From: Pseudocercospora fijiensis CIRAD86
Lineage: Eukaryota; Ascomycota; Dothideomycetes; Mycosphaerellales; Mycosphaerellaceae
Assembly (NCBI RefSeq): GCF_000340215.1
Contig: NW_006921533.1
Coordinates: 435,616-499,615, forward strand
Length of the DNA stretch: 64,000 bases
Reading direction: 5' to 3'
Positions 44,101 through 55,023 of this stretch are shown piece by piece. Position numbers and translations under genes: made by a program. The notes below the pieces were generated by a model. The model searched no databases and was not told where the DNA came from. It saw only the letters and a program-made list of their open reading frames with translations. How positions within the stretch are numbered: the first letter of the stretch is position 1; every line of letters starts with the position of its first letter.

Positions 44101-45049
44101 TATTAGTCTCCGGAGGGAGGTTAGTATCTCTAATCGTAACTGCGTTGAACTTTTATATAGCGTTAATTAGACGGTACTTCTTTAGTTCCCTAGGAGCTGT
44201 CTTCTTCTAAACTAGGAAGTATAGGTTACGATACGAGGCATAGGAAGGCTCTAAGGTACTAGCCTTTATACGCTACCGTATTATGTCCTTAACTATACCT
44301 CTTAGGCTTAGGTCTAGCTTAAACCCTAGGTAAGCCTAAGGCTTATACTCGATCGTTCGGATCCTCTATAGAGAGGCAACCTCCGGGTTGATCCTACCTA
44401 GATACGTAAAGTTATATACTAATACGGCTTCGCGGTTGTATAGAAGCTCGTATAGTAAATCTAGTTTAAGATCCGAAAGCTCGATACTAGGTCTAATGTT
44501 CGCTAGTCTCTCCGGCGTTAGCCTCGATCCCTTAGGAATAGCGGAGAACTTTTTAGTAATGTACCTCTAGTCGTATAGACTATCCCTAGGTGTTAATATC
44601 GCTTCGCGGTTAAGGCACTTTTGTCGCTAGTTAGGATTTCCGCTAGGATTAGACCTATCGGTTATATACACGCTACCTTTTATAGGCTTAATCTTATTAG
44701 CTACCCTCTTATATAGGGTATATACGCTAACCGCTCGTAATACCCGAGCCCTCTCTCTTTAACGTTAGGCCCGGAGATTAGCGTAATAGAATAGCGCGTA
44801 AACTTTATTAGAAGTCTCCTTAAGTCGGTAGGTATATAGCTAGTAATCCTAATTTATAATTCCGGCGAAAACGTTAGATTCCTAATAATACCCCCGGGGT
44901 AGTATTAGCTCGGCGCTCTAATTAGTTAGTTCGGATTCGGGCTCGGGTAGATCCGCTTCCGGCGGCGATGCCTGCGATAGTATTATTACCGAGATTCGTA
45001 TACTAGGTTGTCGTTGCCGGGTTGTTATACTCGCTATCGCTTCGAGCAT
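41168..45049 (-). pseudogene. pol: C2 ORF2: reverse transcriptase, RNase H, integrase
   Basis: 1293 codons from ATG 45049-45047 to TAA 41170-41168, equal to C1. The RT box is again F-L-N-D (near 43867), so the same Asp codon was hit as in C1 and C3. The RNase H, F-D-V-F-Y-I-P (about 43070-43040) and integrase regions align with C1. Confidence 0.9.
44883..44907. repeat. Palindrome P2 of C2
   Basis: TAATAATACCCC, centre C, GGGGTAGTATTA, in the N-terminal part of ORF2. Confidence 0.85.
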
Positions 45050-45057
45050 TCGCCTCC

Positions 45058-48021
45058 TTAGTATAGAGCCTAGAAACTTACCTTAACGTACGGAGCGGCG
45101 TACCTCTAGATATAACCTATTTAAGCTATATTAACTTATAGCGCAGATTGCCGGTCTTATAACCGCGCTATAGCGTTTCCTAAAGAGCGTTTAGAAGCAG
45201 TAAGGATATCCTCGTAGGATTTGTAGCTAGTATTTCCGATATAACTAGTAAATACGACTCGGTTGCCCTTCTAGTTAGCGATAGTTCCTTCCTAGGAGCT
45301 ATCGTCGTAGTTACGCTAGACATCCCGGGTTATGCGAGACTATAGACGACTTAGAATAATTAGCGTATTCGGGTTAGCGGCAATCTAGAAGGTAAAGGAA
45401 AAGCATATGCCGAAAGCGTCTACTATAATATTATAGCAGGCACCTACTAGCGTAACCTCCCTATTTACTTCCTATATACTAAGGGAAATATCTCTATTTA
45501 TTAGCAGTCGGAGCTATTTAGCCTAGCGCTTACTTATAATAAGTAACTCTAAACTATTATTAAGCATTGCTAGCAACTGCTAACTATAGCTTCCGATAGT
45601 AACTTAAATATAGATAGCGGGAACGACGGTAAAGGAACGGGTAACTGCGGAAAGGTCTATATTATTAGGGATAGAGTAAAGTTCCTTAGGTCGAGGAGGT
45701 CCTACTCGACCGATTTGTTAGCTAGTAAATCGGACAGCCTTAATAGAAACTAAAACCGAAGTAGGGTCGGTATTATTATTATCCCCTCGGCCTATCTCCT
45801 TAATCCCCTCTTCGTTAGTATTATCGATGGTCTCCTAGCTCTCGTAGGTCACTAATTCGCCTTCTACTAACTCCTAGGCCCCTAAAAATTTAGGAAGGAA
45901 CTATAGGGAAGAGACGTCGATATAGTCCTCTCGCCCCTATTTACGTCGAAGGGCTACAAGGTCTTTTATAAAGGTAGCATCGTTAGGAATCCGGCTCTAG
46001 AATAGGTTAGTAGGCAAACCGTATACTAGAAGCTCCCCTATAGATACGTTAGACTTAAGGTCTAGGAACTATAAAGCCTAGAAGAGAGCATTTGCCTTTA
46101 TATCGTAAGAGTTAGTAGGCCCGGCACTATACTTCTTTATATACCTATTAAAGCGAAAGCTCTTTAGGTCGGCTAACTTTCGTTTATAGGCCGGCGGGTT
46201 AGCTAGGCCTAGGGTACTACTAAGGTCGGTAGTAGTATCCTCTATATCGATATCCGGAGTCTCTAGGACCTCCGGAGAGGCTATACTAGCTCGGGTTGTA
46301 CGGTCTTCGGCTGTCTAGAGTGTCTTAGTCTTAGCGACTAATTCTCGCTGTTTCTTAGCCTTGTTAGCTGCCTGCTTCTTAAGTATCCTAGTAGGGGCTG
46401 CCGCACTAGGGCGGGTAGGGTTCTGCGGGCTCTTACCCTTGCCCTAGGACGACTAGGTTTAGGACGACTAAGTTTAGGACGACTGAGTTTAGGACCTTAT
46501 AGCAGCGTAGACATCTATACTGTTCTTAGTAACCGCGTAAACATTAGTAACTGCGTCCGGGTCCTAAGATACAAAGTTAACTTTAATAGGCTTAGTAGTA
46601 CCGTTACTGCTCCGCTCTTTAACCTGTTTTGCCCTAACCTTCTAAGTCTCTCGTTTAGTAATAGCGGCGAGGGTACTATTCCTAGTGTCCTTAAACTCGA
46701 TCTTGCTACTATACTTCTTCTCTAGAAGACTCCTAAGTTAAGGCAGCTTTAGGGCTCTACGATCCTACTCGAAGTTAATCTTGTCGCTAGTATCGGTATA
46801 GTAGAACCGACTATTTACTTATATAACGAGCTTCCTCTTAAGAAGCTCTTTCTAGATAGGGCAGTCTAATTAAACATATTTAAAACCGCCGCATATCTAG
46901 CACTTGCTATCTAAGTCCGAATAGATCTTCCGTATAGCGTAGACGTTAACTAAAGGGGCCTTAGGGTAGTTAGGATCGGAGACCTAGTAGACTAGTAGTA
47001 TATCCTTTAGTATACTAGTATTAAGGACCTCCCTAACTCGCTATAGTGCTTTCGCATTAAGGTTGAGCTAGGCTAGGGATTTAGCTAAGTCCGCAACGTC
47101 CTAAGAATGCCTAGTAATAGTAGGAGTTACGGTACTAGGACCACTTTGCGATTTAGGAAGAAACTTAGGCCCTCTAGTTCCCGAGGCATCGTTCCTTACC
47201 TAAGCTAGGTTATTCCGGTCCTCGCCGTAAATAAACTTCTTTGCGTTAGCGGAGCTGTTAATATCGTTCCTAATAGCCTCTAGGACCTCTTTACACTTCT
47301 TAAAGGTCTCGGGATTGGCTTCGCTAAGCTTATAGCGACGGAAGACACGCTTAGCCGTAGACTACGGCAACCCTTTAAGGAGTAGCCTCGTTCTCTAAGA
47401 ATTCTCGAGGTCCTACTAGTCGATGCCGTCCGCTAACTTAACAAACTCGCGGACGTACTCCTTTAGGTCGTTATCTTCGGTACGCCTCTCTATATAGAGG
47501 TTCTTAAGCTATATACGACTACCTTTAATGCGACGGCTATCGCGATCCCGATACTCCCTTATAAAGGCCTACTTAAAGACCTCCTAGTCGGCATTAGACT
47601 TGTCGTCCTTTTCTAGGTAGCTAACTAGGGTTCTAAGGGTTCGGTAAAGCCTAGTAATAGTAGTCCTCGTAAGGGACCGGACCTTGTACTAGTCCGACTC
47701 CTCTTCGAGTCCGTACTCGGCTAAGTTATCCTTAAAGCGTTCTACGTACGCCGTAGCGTTCTACCCTTCGAATAGAGGGTTCCTACTGCTTCCTAGCTCT
47801 AGCGGGCGACGCCTGTTCTAACGGAGAAGGTCAGTTTGCCCTTAAATTATCTTTATAACGACATTGTAGAGGGCCTCGGGCGTAGAAGGCTCGATAGCCC
47901 CTAGTTCGATAGCGCTTATAATAACTAGTCGTCGCCTGATTTCTTCGTTAATAGAGTCCGGTAGGTTATTAGATTCCGAAGATTCCGCTAATTCGTAATA
48001 CTCGCTTTCGCTAGAGCTTAT
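45058..48021 (-). pseudogene. gag: C2 ORF1: Gag with zinc knuckle and retropepsin
   Basis: 987 codons from ATA 48021-48019 to TAA 45060-45058, aligned with C1 apart from small in-frame length changes. The zinc knuckle is at about 46910-46860 and the protease region at about 45570. The gap to ORF2 is 8 bases, as in C1. Confidence 0.85.
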
Positions 48022-48837
48022 TCGATTATTATAAAGTAGTTAAAATAAAATGCTATAGGAAAGTGTTTTTAGTGTATATTGTAGGTTTAGTTTGTTTCGA
48101 TGTTACTATGCGAGAAAATAGTGTACTAGGCTGTTTTCTTCTAATATTACCCCCGGGGTAGTATTAGAGTTTGGCCTCCTAGGGGTCGCCTAGACACCCC
48201 TAGGAGCTTTAATTTAGTAAATTTAGACAAAAGCCGCTCGGAGGAAGGAACTGCAATCTCTATTTACACCTAGATCCTAGAAACTAGCCACTTTACTAAC
48301 TATTGTTATCTCCTTTAGCTAGGCGGGGGGCGGGGACCTTCTTTTTTTTTTTAGTAGAAGGCTAAGCACTATCCGAACGAGGTAGCGAATCCCGAAACAA
48401 TCTACCCGGTTAATAGGGGAACTGTCTAGGCATCTAACCTATAATCTAGAAATTGCTATCGTATAGATAGTCTTAGCAAACTAAGCAAGGCCGATAGGTA
48501 ATTAGTCTATCTCCTCCTTAGGCGGGGCTTATCTCGAGTAAGCGGTGCTAAATAGGTCTTCGACCCGGAGCCGAGTCCTTAAAAGCTAGCTATAGTTATA
48601 GACTAGGCCCTAAGCTGTAACAGTCCTAAGGGTTTGTAGCTTTTCGGGGTTAAAGCGATGCCCTCGTTAAGAGGTTTCTCTGCTTGTCGTAACGGCCCCT
48701 TAAGATACTTCGGTATCGTCCGTATCGTAGGCTCTTATCGTACCCTCGCTTCGGTTATAGCTATTCGTGCCTAGAGACTACCTTTAACATACCCGAACCT
48801 GTTAGATATAAAGAGATAGCCCTACCTTCGGCTCTAA
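48022..48837 (-). other. C2 leader
   Basis: Same leader as C1, with the primer-binding site beside the LTR (48820-48836) and a homopolymer A/T run near 48345-48354. No gene is supported. Confidence 0.6.
48142..48166. repeat. Palindrome P1 of C2
   Basis: TAATATTACCCC, centre C, GGGGTAGTATTA, in the leader. Confidence 0.85.
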
Positions 48838-49116
48838 TAAAGGACGGAAACCAACACTACTACTACTACTCGTAGCAATAGTATAGGCTACCGAGGGTAA
48901 TATAACCTATAGCAATATAGGCAGCTATGTTTAGTAAGATAGGATAACGAGACTATCGCTTAGGCTAATAACTAGAGCCCTACAACATAGGCATTATAGA
49001 AGTGTAACATAAACAATGTGCTATACGAGGTTAATAATCTATCTACAATATAGAAGGAGGCCTCTTATATAGGCTCAAAACTAGCCTATAGGTGTAGGGC
49101 CGGTTACTAGCTAATA
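48838..49116 (-). repeat. C2 5' LTR
   Basis: 279 bp. It retains several CA/TG lost in the other LTR. Confidence 0.93.
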
Positions 49117-49413
49117 CTAGATATAGTATTTCGATTAGCTAAGAGTAGTACGGAGGATAGGATTAGGTTACTAAAATAGGGAGTCGTATTTAATCGCATA
49201 TAGTTTAGTTAATAGTCGAGCTATACATTCGTTATACTTTGCCTACCTACTAGCCGACACGTTATATCGGAGAGATATAGATTAATTCGGAAGAGCTTCT
49301 ACTTCTATAGCCCTAATATCTGAGCTCGTTATATAAGTTCCCGTCGTCCTTCGCAACTTTTCCGTACTCTTAACCCGTGCTTACGGTTGCTATACGCGCC
49401 TATATTATCTTTT

Positions 49414-50190
49414 ATATCGCTATTTAAGATAGAGAGGGTCGCGGAATTAGAACGGCTTTTACGTATAGCTACTAAGACTATCTAGGACCTAGAATTGAAG
49501 CTAATTAATTACGACGAGCAAATCGAGTCGCTAAACGATCGCCTAGTATAGCGCGCGACTAAGATATCGGAGCTAACTCGCGAGTAGAAGAGACTAAAGG
49601 AGGAGAATAGCTATTAANNNNNNNNNNNNNNNNNNNNNNNNNNNNNNNNNNNNNNNNNNNNNNNNNNNNNNNNNNNNNNNNNNNNNNNNNNNNNNNNNNN
49701 NNNNNNNNNNNNNNNNNGATATATCTCGAGACGCCGAAGCCCGCTATTACGAAATCCTCGATCTTCTTCGAACTAGGCTACTTACTCCGCTCTCCCCTAT
49801 AGTATCTAAACCCTCTTAAGAAGCCTTCGAGAGAGCTTGTTAGCTTAGTCGTAATTAGCGCGCATTCTATAAGCTTTTCGAAGATATACCTTAGGTATTA
49901 GCAGACTCGATTATAGTATTAGTAAAGGAACTTGTCGATAATAAATAGCGAATTTAAGAAAGTTAGGTCGTAACGCCTACTACTAAAGAAGAGGAGCCTT
50001 ATATCGAGAAGATAGACGAATATAATATACGAGATAAGGTTAGTAAGGGCGAGGATAAAAGTAAAGGGTTATATATAGAAGTAGAGGTATACTATTATTA
50101 TAATACTTAAGAAGCTAGAAGTAGTAGCGTTACCTACAAGATCTACTCTAAAGATATACTCTTAAAGCTGCTTAACCTTAGTATAGATCT
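49414..50190 (+). pseudogene. Coiled-coil protein remnant in element D, split by the N gap
   Basis: From ATA 49414 (ATG reverted) about 68 codons read as a heptad-like Leu/Glu/Lys/Arg coil with RIP stops. After the 100-N gap a frame continues with Ala/Arg/Tyr-rich helices and an acidic Glu/Lys stretch to about 50190. Whether both halves share one frame cannot be told across the gap. No function is recognised. Confidence 0.4.
49618..49717. other. Assembly gap of 100 N
   Basis: Exactly 100 N, a conventional scaffold spacer; the true distance is unknown. Confidence 0.99.
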
Positions 50191-50938
50191 TATATGAGCC
50201 TGCCTCCTTTTTAGTCGCTCTACTAGTCCCTTAGGTTAGCGAAGCTAAGGACAAGCCGGGCAAAACTATTAGTTTCCCCTCTGCTATTAAATACGGATTT
50301 CTTCTACAATATTATAACTAACGGTATTTTGTATAGGCAAGTATAGTAAACGACCTCCGGGTTGCTCTAAATAAGAGGACTAACAATGTTATAGACTCTG
50401 CGAGGTAGAACTAAAGTCCTTAGAAAATGCGCCGATTTTTTTAGAAGCATTAGCAGCCCTTAAAATCGTAGAGTCCCCTTCGGAAGGCTACGAGTACGGA
50501 CACTTTATAACACATTTAACGGTCGCAAATTATATAACGTCCTAGGCAATTACTAAAAGAAGGTCCTCTAAGTTTTTATAGGTCTATTTAGCGTGTTATA
50601 GTAGGTTGCTAGCTCGAGAGGGCTGTATAGCTGCAACTGTCTTTTTGCCTAGCTTGTTATTAGGCCTACGTAAGCGAGGATTAGTGCCTAAGGCACCGAG
50701 CTTTCGAGGGACTATATAGAGGTAGGTATAGGCGGACTAGACGTTATATACGCGATTAGCGATAATGCTATTATTCTATACGGAGACCGACTAAACGATT
50801 AAGCATATATATAGCAAAATTACGACAATTAAACCGATTAATACCTTAATAACGAAACCGAAAGAACTAGTAATTTAGTACGCTACGAGTATAGGCACTC
50901 CTCTAGAAAATAGGAGAACTACGGAGTAGTAGTTCTAT

Positions 50939-51217
50939 TATTAGCTAGTAACCGGCCCTACACCTATAGGCTAGTTTTAAGCCTATATAAGAGGCCTCCT
51001 TCTATAGAGTAGACAGATTATCAACCTCGTATAGTACATTGTTTATATTACACTTCTACAATGCCTATATTGTAGGGCTCTAGTTATTAGCCTAAGCGAC
51101 AGTCTCGTTATCCTATCTTGCTAAACATAGCTACCTATATTGCTATAGGTTATATTACCCTCGGTAGCCTATGCTATTGCTATAAGTAGTAGTAGTAATA
51201 TTAGTTTCCGTCCTTTA
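50939..51217 (+). repeat. C3 5' LTR
   Basis: 279 bp, starts TATTAGCTAG. Carries TATATAAG like C1. Confidence 0.93.
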
Positions 51218-52069
51218 TTAGAGCCGAAGGTAGGGCTATCTCTTTATATCTAACAGGTTCGGGTATATTAAAGGTAGTCTCTAAGTACGAATAGCTATAA
51301 CCGAAGCGAGGGCACGATAAGAGCCTACGATACGGACGATACCGAAGTATCTTAAGGGACCGTTACGACAAGCAGAGAAACCTCTTAACGAGGGCATCGC
51401 TTTAACCCCGAAAAGCTACAAACCCTTAGGACTGTTATAGCTTAGGGCCTAGTCTATAACTATAGCTAGCTTCTAAGGACTCGGCTCCGGGTCGAAGACC
51501 TATTTAGTACCGCTTGCTCGAGATAAGCTACCGCCTAGCCTAAGAGGGGGAGATAGATTAATTACCTATCGACCTTAGCGGGCCCCGCTAAGACTATCTA
51601 TACGATAGCAATTTCTAGATTACAGGTCGGATGCCTAGACAGTTCCCCTATTAACCGGGTAGATTGTTTCGGGATTCGCTGCCTCGTTCGGACAGTACTT
51701 AGCCTTTTACTAGAAAAAAAGAAGGTCCCCGCCCCCCGCCTAGCTAAAGGAGATAACGATAGTTAGTAAAGCGGCTAGTTTCTAGGATCTAGGTGTAAAT
51801 AGAGATTGCAGTTCCTTCCTCCGAGCGGCTTTTGTCTAAATTTACTAAATTAAAGCTCCTAAGGGTGTCTAGGCGACCCCTAGGAGGCTAAACTCTAATA
51901 ATACCCTAGGGGTAATATTAGAAGAAAACAGCCTAGTACACCATTTTCTCGTATAGCAACATCGAAACAAACTAAACTAAACAAACTAAAGACACTAAAA
52001 ACACGTTTATATAGCATTTTATTACGACTTTATATAGCATTTCATTTTAACAATTTTACTAATAATCGA
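51218..52069 (+). other. C3 leader
   Basis: Leader about 50 bases longer than in C1, with the same primer-binding site and P1. No gene is supported. Confidence 0.6.
51896..51920. repeat. Palindrome P1 of C3
   Basis: TAATAATACCC-TAG-GGGTAATATTA; the centre is CCTAGG instead of CCCGGG. Confidence 0.8.
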
Positions 52070-55015
52070 ATAAGCTCTAGCGAAAGCGAGCGTTACGAAT
52101 TAGCGGAATCTTCGGAATCTAATAACCTACCGGACCCTATTAACGAAGAAATCAGGCGACGACTAGTTGTTATAAGCGCTATCGACCTAGGGGCTATCGA
52201 GCCTTCTACGCCCGAGGCTCTCTATAATGTCGTTATAAAGATGATTTAAGGGCAAACTAACCTTCTCCGTTAGAATAGGCGTCGCCCGCTAGAGCTAGGA
52301 AGCAGTAGGAACCCTTTATTCGAAGGGTAGAACGCTACGGCGTACGTAGAACGCTTTAAGGACAACTTAGCCGAGTACGGACTCGAAGAGGAGTCGGACT
52401 AGTACAAGGTCCGGTCCCTTACGAGGACTACTATTACTAAGCTTTACCGAACCCTTAGAACCCTAGTTAGCTACCTAGAAAAGGACGACAAGTCTAATAC
52501 CGACTAGGAGGCCTTTAAGTAGGCCTTTATAAGGGAGTATCGGGATCGCGATAGCCGTCGCATTAAAGGTAGTCGTATATAGCTTAAGAACCTCTATATA
52601 GAGAGGCGTACCGAAGATAACGACCTAAAGGAGTACGTCCGCGAGTTTGTTAAGTTAGCGGACAGTATCGACTAGTAGGACCTCGAGAATTCTTAGAGAA
52701 CGAGGCTACTCCTTAAAGGGTTGCCGTAGTCTACGGCTAAGCGTATCTTCCGTCGCTATAAGCTTAGCGAAGCTAATTCCGAGACCTTTAGGAAGTACAA
52801 AGAGGTCCTAGAGGCTATTAAGGACGATATTAATAGCTCCGCCGATACGAAGAAGTTCATTTATAGCGAGGACCGAAATAACCTAGCTTAGGTAAAGAAC
52901 GACGCCTCGGGAAGCAGAGGACCTAAGTTCCTTCCTAAATCGTAGAGCGGTCCTAAGACCGTAACTCCTACTATTACTAAGCACTCTTAGGACGTTGCGG
53001 ACTTAGCTAAATCCCTAGCTTAGCTTAACCTTAATGCGAAAGCACTATAGCGAGTTAGAGAGGTTATTAATGCTAGTATACTAAAGGATATACTACTAGT
53101 CTACTAGGTTTCCGATCCTAACTATTCTAAGGCCCCTTTAGTTAACGTCTACGCTATACGGAAGATCTATTCTAACTTAGATAGCAAGTGCTAGATGTGC
53201 GGCGGTTTTAAACATATTCAATTAGACTACCCTATCTAGAAAGAGCTTCTTAAGAGGAAGCTCGTTATATAAGTAAATAGTCGGTTCTACTATACCGATA
53301 CTAGCGATAAGATTAACTTCGAGTAGGATCGTAGAGCTCCGAAGCTGCCTTAACTTAGGAGTCTTCTAGAGAAGAAGTATAGTAGCAAAATCGAGTTTAA
53401 GGATACTAGGAATAGTATCCTCGCCGCTATTACTAAACGAGAAACTTAGAAGGTTAGGGCAAAACAGGTTAAGGAGCGGAGTAGTAACGGTACTACTAAG
53501 CCTATTAAAGTCAACTTTGTGTCTTAGGACCCGGACGCAGTTACTAATGTTTACGCAGTTACTAAGAACAGTATAGATGTCTACGCTACTACAAGGTCCT
53601 AAACTTAGTCGTCCTAAACCTAGTCCTAGGGCAAGGGTAAGAGCCCGTAGAACCCTACCCGCCCTAGTACGGCAGCCCCTACTAGGATACTTAAGAAGCA
53701 GGCAGCTAATAAGGCTAAGAAACAGCGAGAATTAGTCGCTAAGACTAAGACACTCTAGACAGCTAAAGACCGTATAGCCCGAGCTAGTATAGCTACTCCG
53801 GAGGTCCTAGAGACTCTAGATATCGATATAGAGGATAATACTACCGACCTTAGTAGTACCCTAGGCCTAGCTAACCCGCCGGCCTATAAACGAAAGTTAG
53901 CCGACCTAAAGAGCTTTCGCTTTAGTAGGTATATAAAGAAGTATAGTGCCGGGCCTACTAACTCCTACGATATAAAGGCAAATGCTCTCTTCTAGGCTTT
54001 ATAGTTCCTAGACCTTAAGTCTAACGTGTCTATAGGAGAGCTTCTAGTATACGGTTTGCCTACTAACCTGTTCTAGAGCCGGATCCCTAACGATGCTACC
54101 TTTATAAAAGACCTCGTAGCCCTCCGGCGCAAATAGGGGCAAGAGGACTATATCGACGTCTCTTCCCTATAGTTCCTTCCTAAATTTTTAGGGGCCTAGG
54201 AGTTAGCAGAAGGCGAATTAGTAACCTACGAGAGCTAGGAGACTATCGATAATGCTAACGAAGAGGGGATTAAGGAGATAGGCCGAGGGGATAATAATAA
54301 TACCGACCCTGCTTCGGTTTTAGTTTCTATTAAGGCTGTCCGATTTACTAGCTAACAAATCGGTCGAGTAGGACCTCCTCGACCTAAGGAACTTTACTCT
54401 ATCCCTAATAATATAGACCTTTCCGTAGTTACCCGTTCCTTTACCGTCGTTCCCGCTATTTATATTTAAGTTACTATCGGAAGCTATAGTTAGCAGTTGC
54501 TAGCAATGCTTAATAATAGTTTAGAGTTACTTATTATAAGTAAGCGCTAGGCTAAATAGCTCCGACTGCCGATAAATAGAGATATTTCCCTTAGTATATA
54601 GGGAGTAAATAGGGAGGTTGCGCTAGTAGGTACCTACTATAATGTTATAGTAGACGCTTTCGGTATATGCTTTTCCTTTACCTTCTAGATTGCCGCTAAC
54701 CCGAACACGCTAATTATTCTAGGTCGTCTATAGTCTCGTATAACCCGGGATATCTAGCGCAACTACGACGATAGCTCCTAGGAAGGAACTATCGCTAACT
54801 AGAAGGGCAACCGAGTCGTATTTACTAGTTATATCGGAAACACTAGCTACAAATCCTACGAGGATATCCTTGCTGCTTCTAAACGCTCTTCGGGAAACGC
54901 TATAGCGCGGTTATAAGACCGGCAATCTACGCTATAAGTTAGTATAGCTTAAATAGGTTATATCTAGAGGTACGCCGCTCCGTACGTTAAGGCAAGTTTC
55001 TAGGCTCTATACTAA
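52070..55015 (+). pseudogene. gag: C3 ORF1: Gag with zinc knuckle and retropepsin
   Basis: 981 codons from ATA 52070 to TAA 55013-55015. The zinc knuckle near 53190-53240 keeps its second Cys (TGC) but has lost the last one (TAC), the opposite of C1, which confirms an ancestral C-x2-C-x4-H-x4-C. The protease loop is the same RIP product as in C1. Confidence 0.85.
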
Positions 55016-55023
55016 GGAGGCGA

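Larger units (their letters stand above)
36823..49116 (-). mobile_element. Element C2: second full copy of family C, minus strand
   Basis: 12,294 bp with 279-bp LTRs at both ends, same order of parts as C1 read on the minus strand. ORF2 and ORF3 have exactly the C1 lengths. Flanking 4-mers are CTAA and CTAG, one mismatch from a target duplication. The two LTRs differ at about 13 positions, all CA/TG versus TA. Confidence 0.95.
49121..50934 (+). mobile_element. Probable element D, right segment (interrupted by an N gap)
   Basis: RIP-mutated DNA between C2 and C3 with no match to family C, A or B. Assigned to D by position only. It holds a coiled-coil frame from 49414, and from about 50200 to 50934 nothing recognisable. 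Confidence 0.4.
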
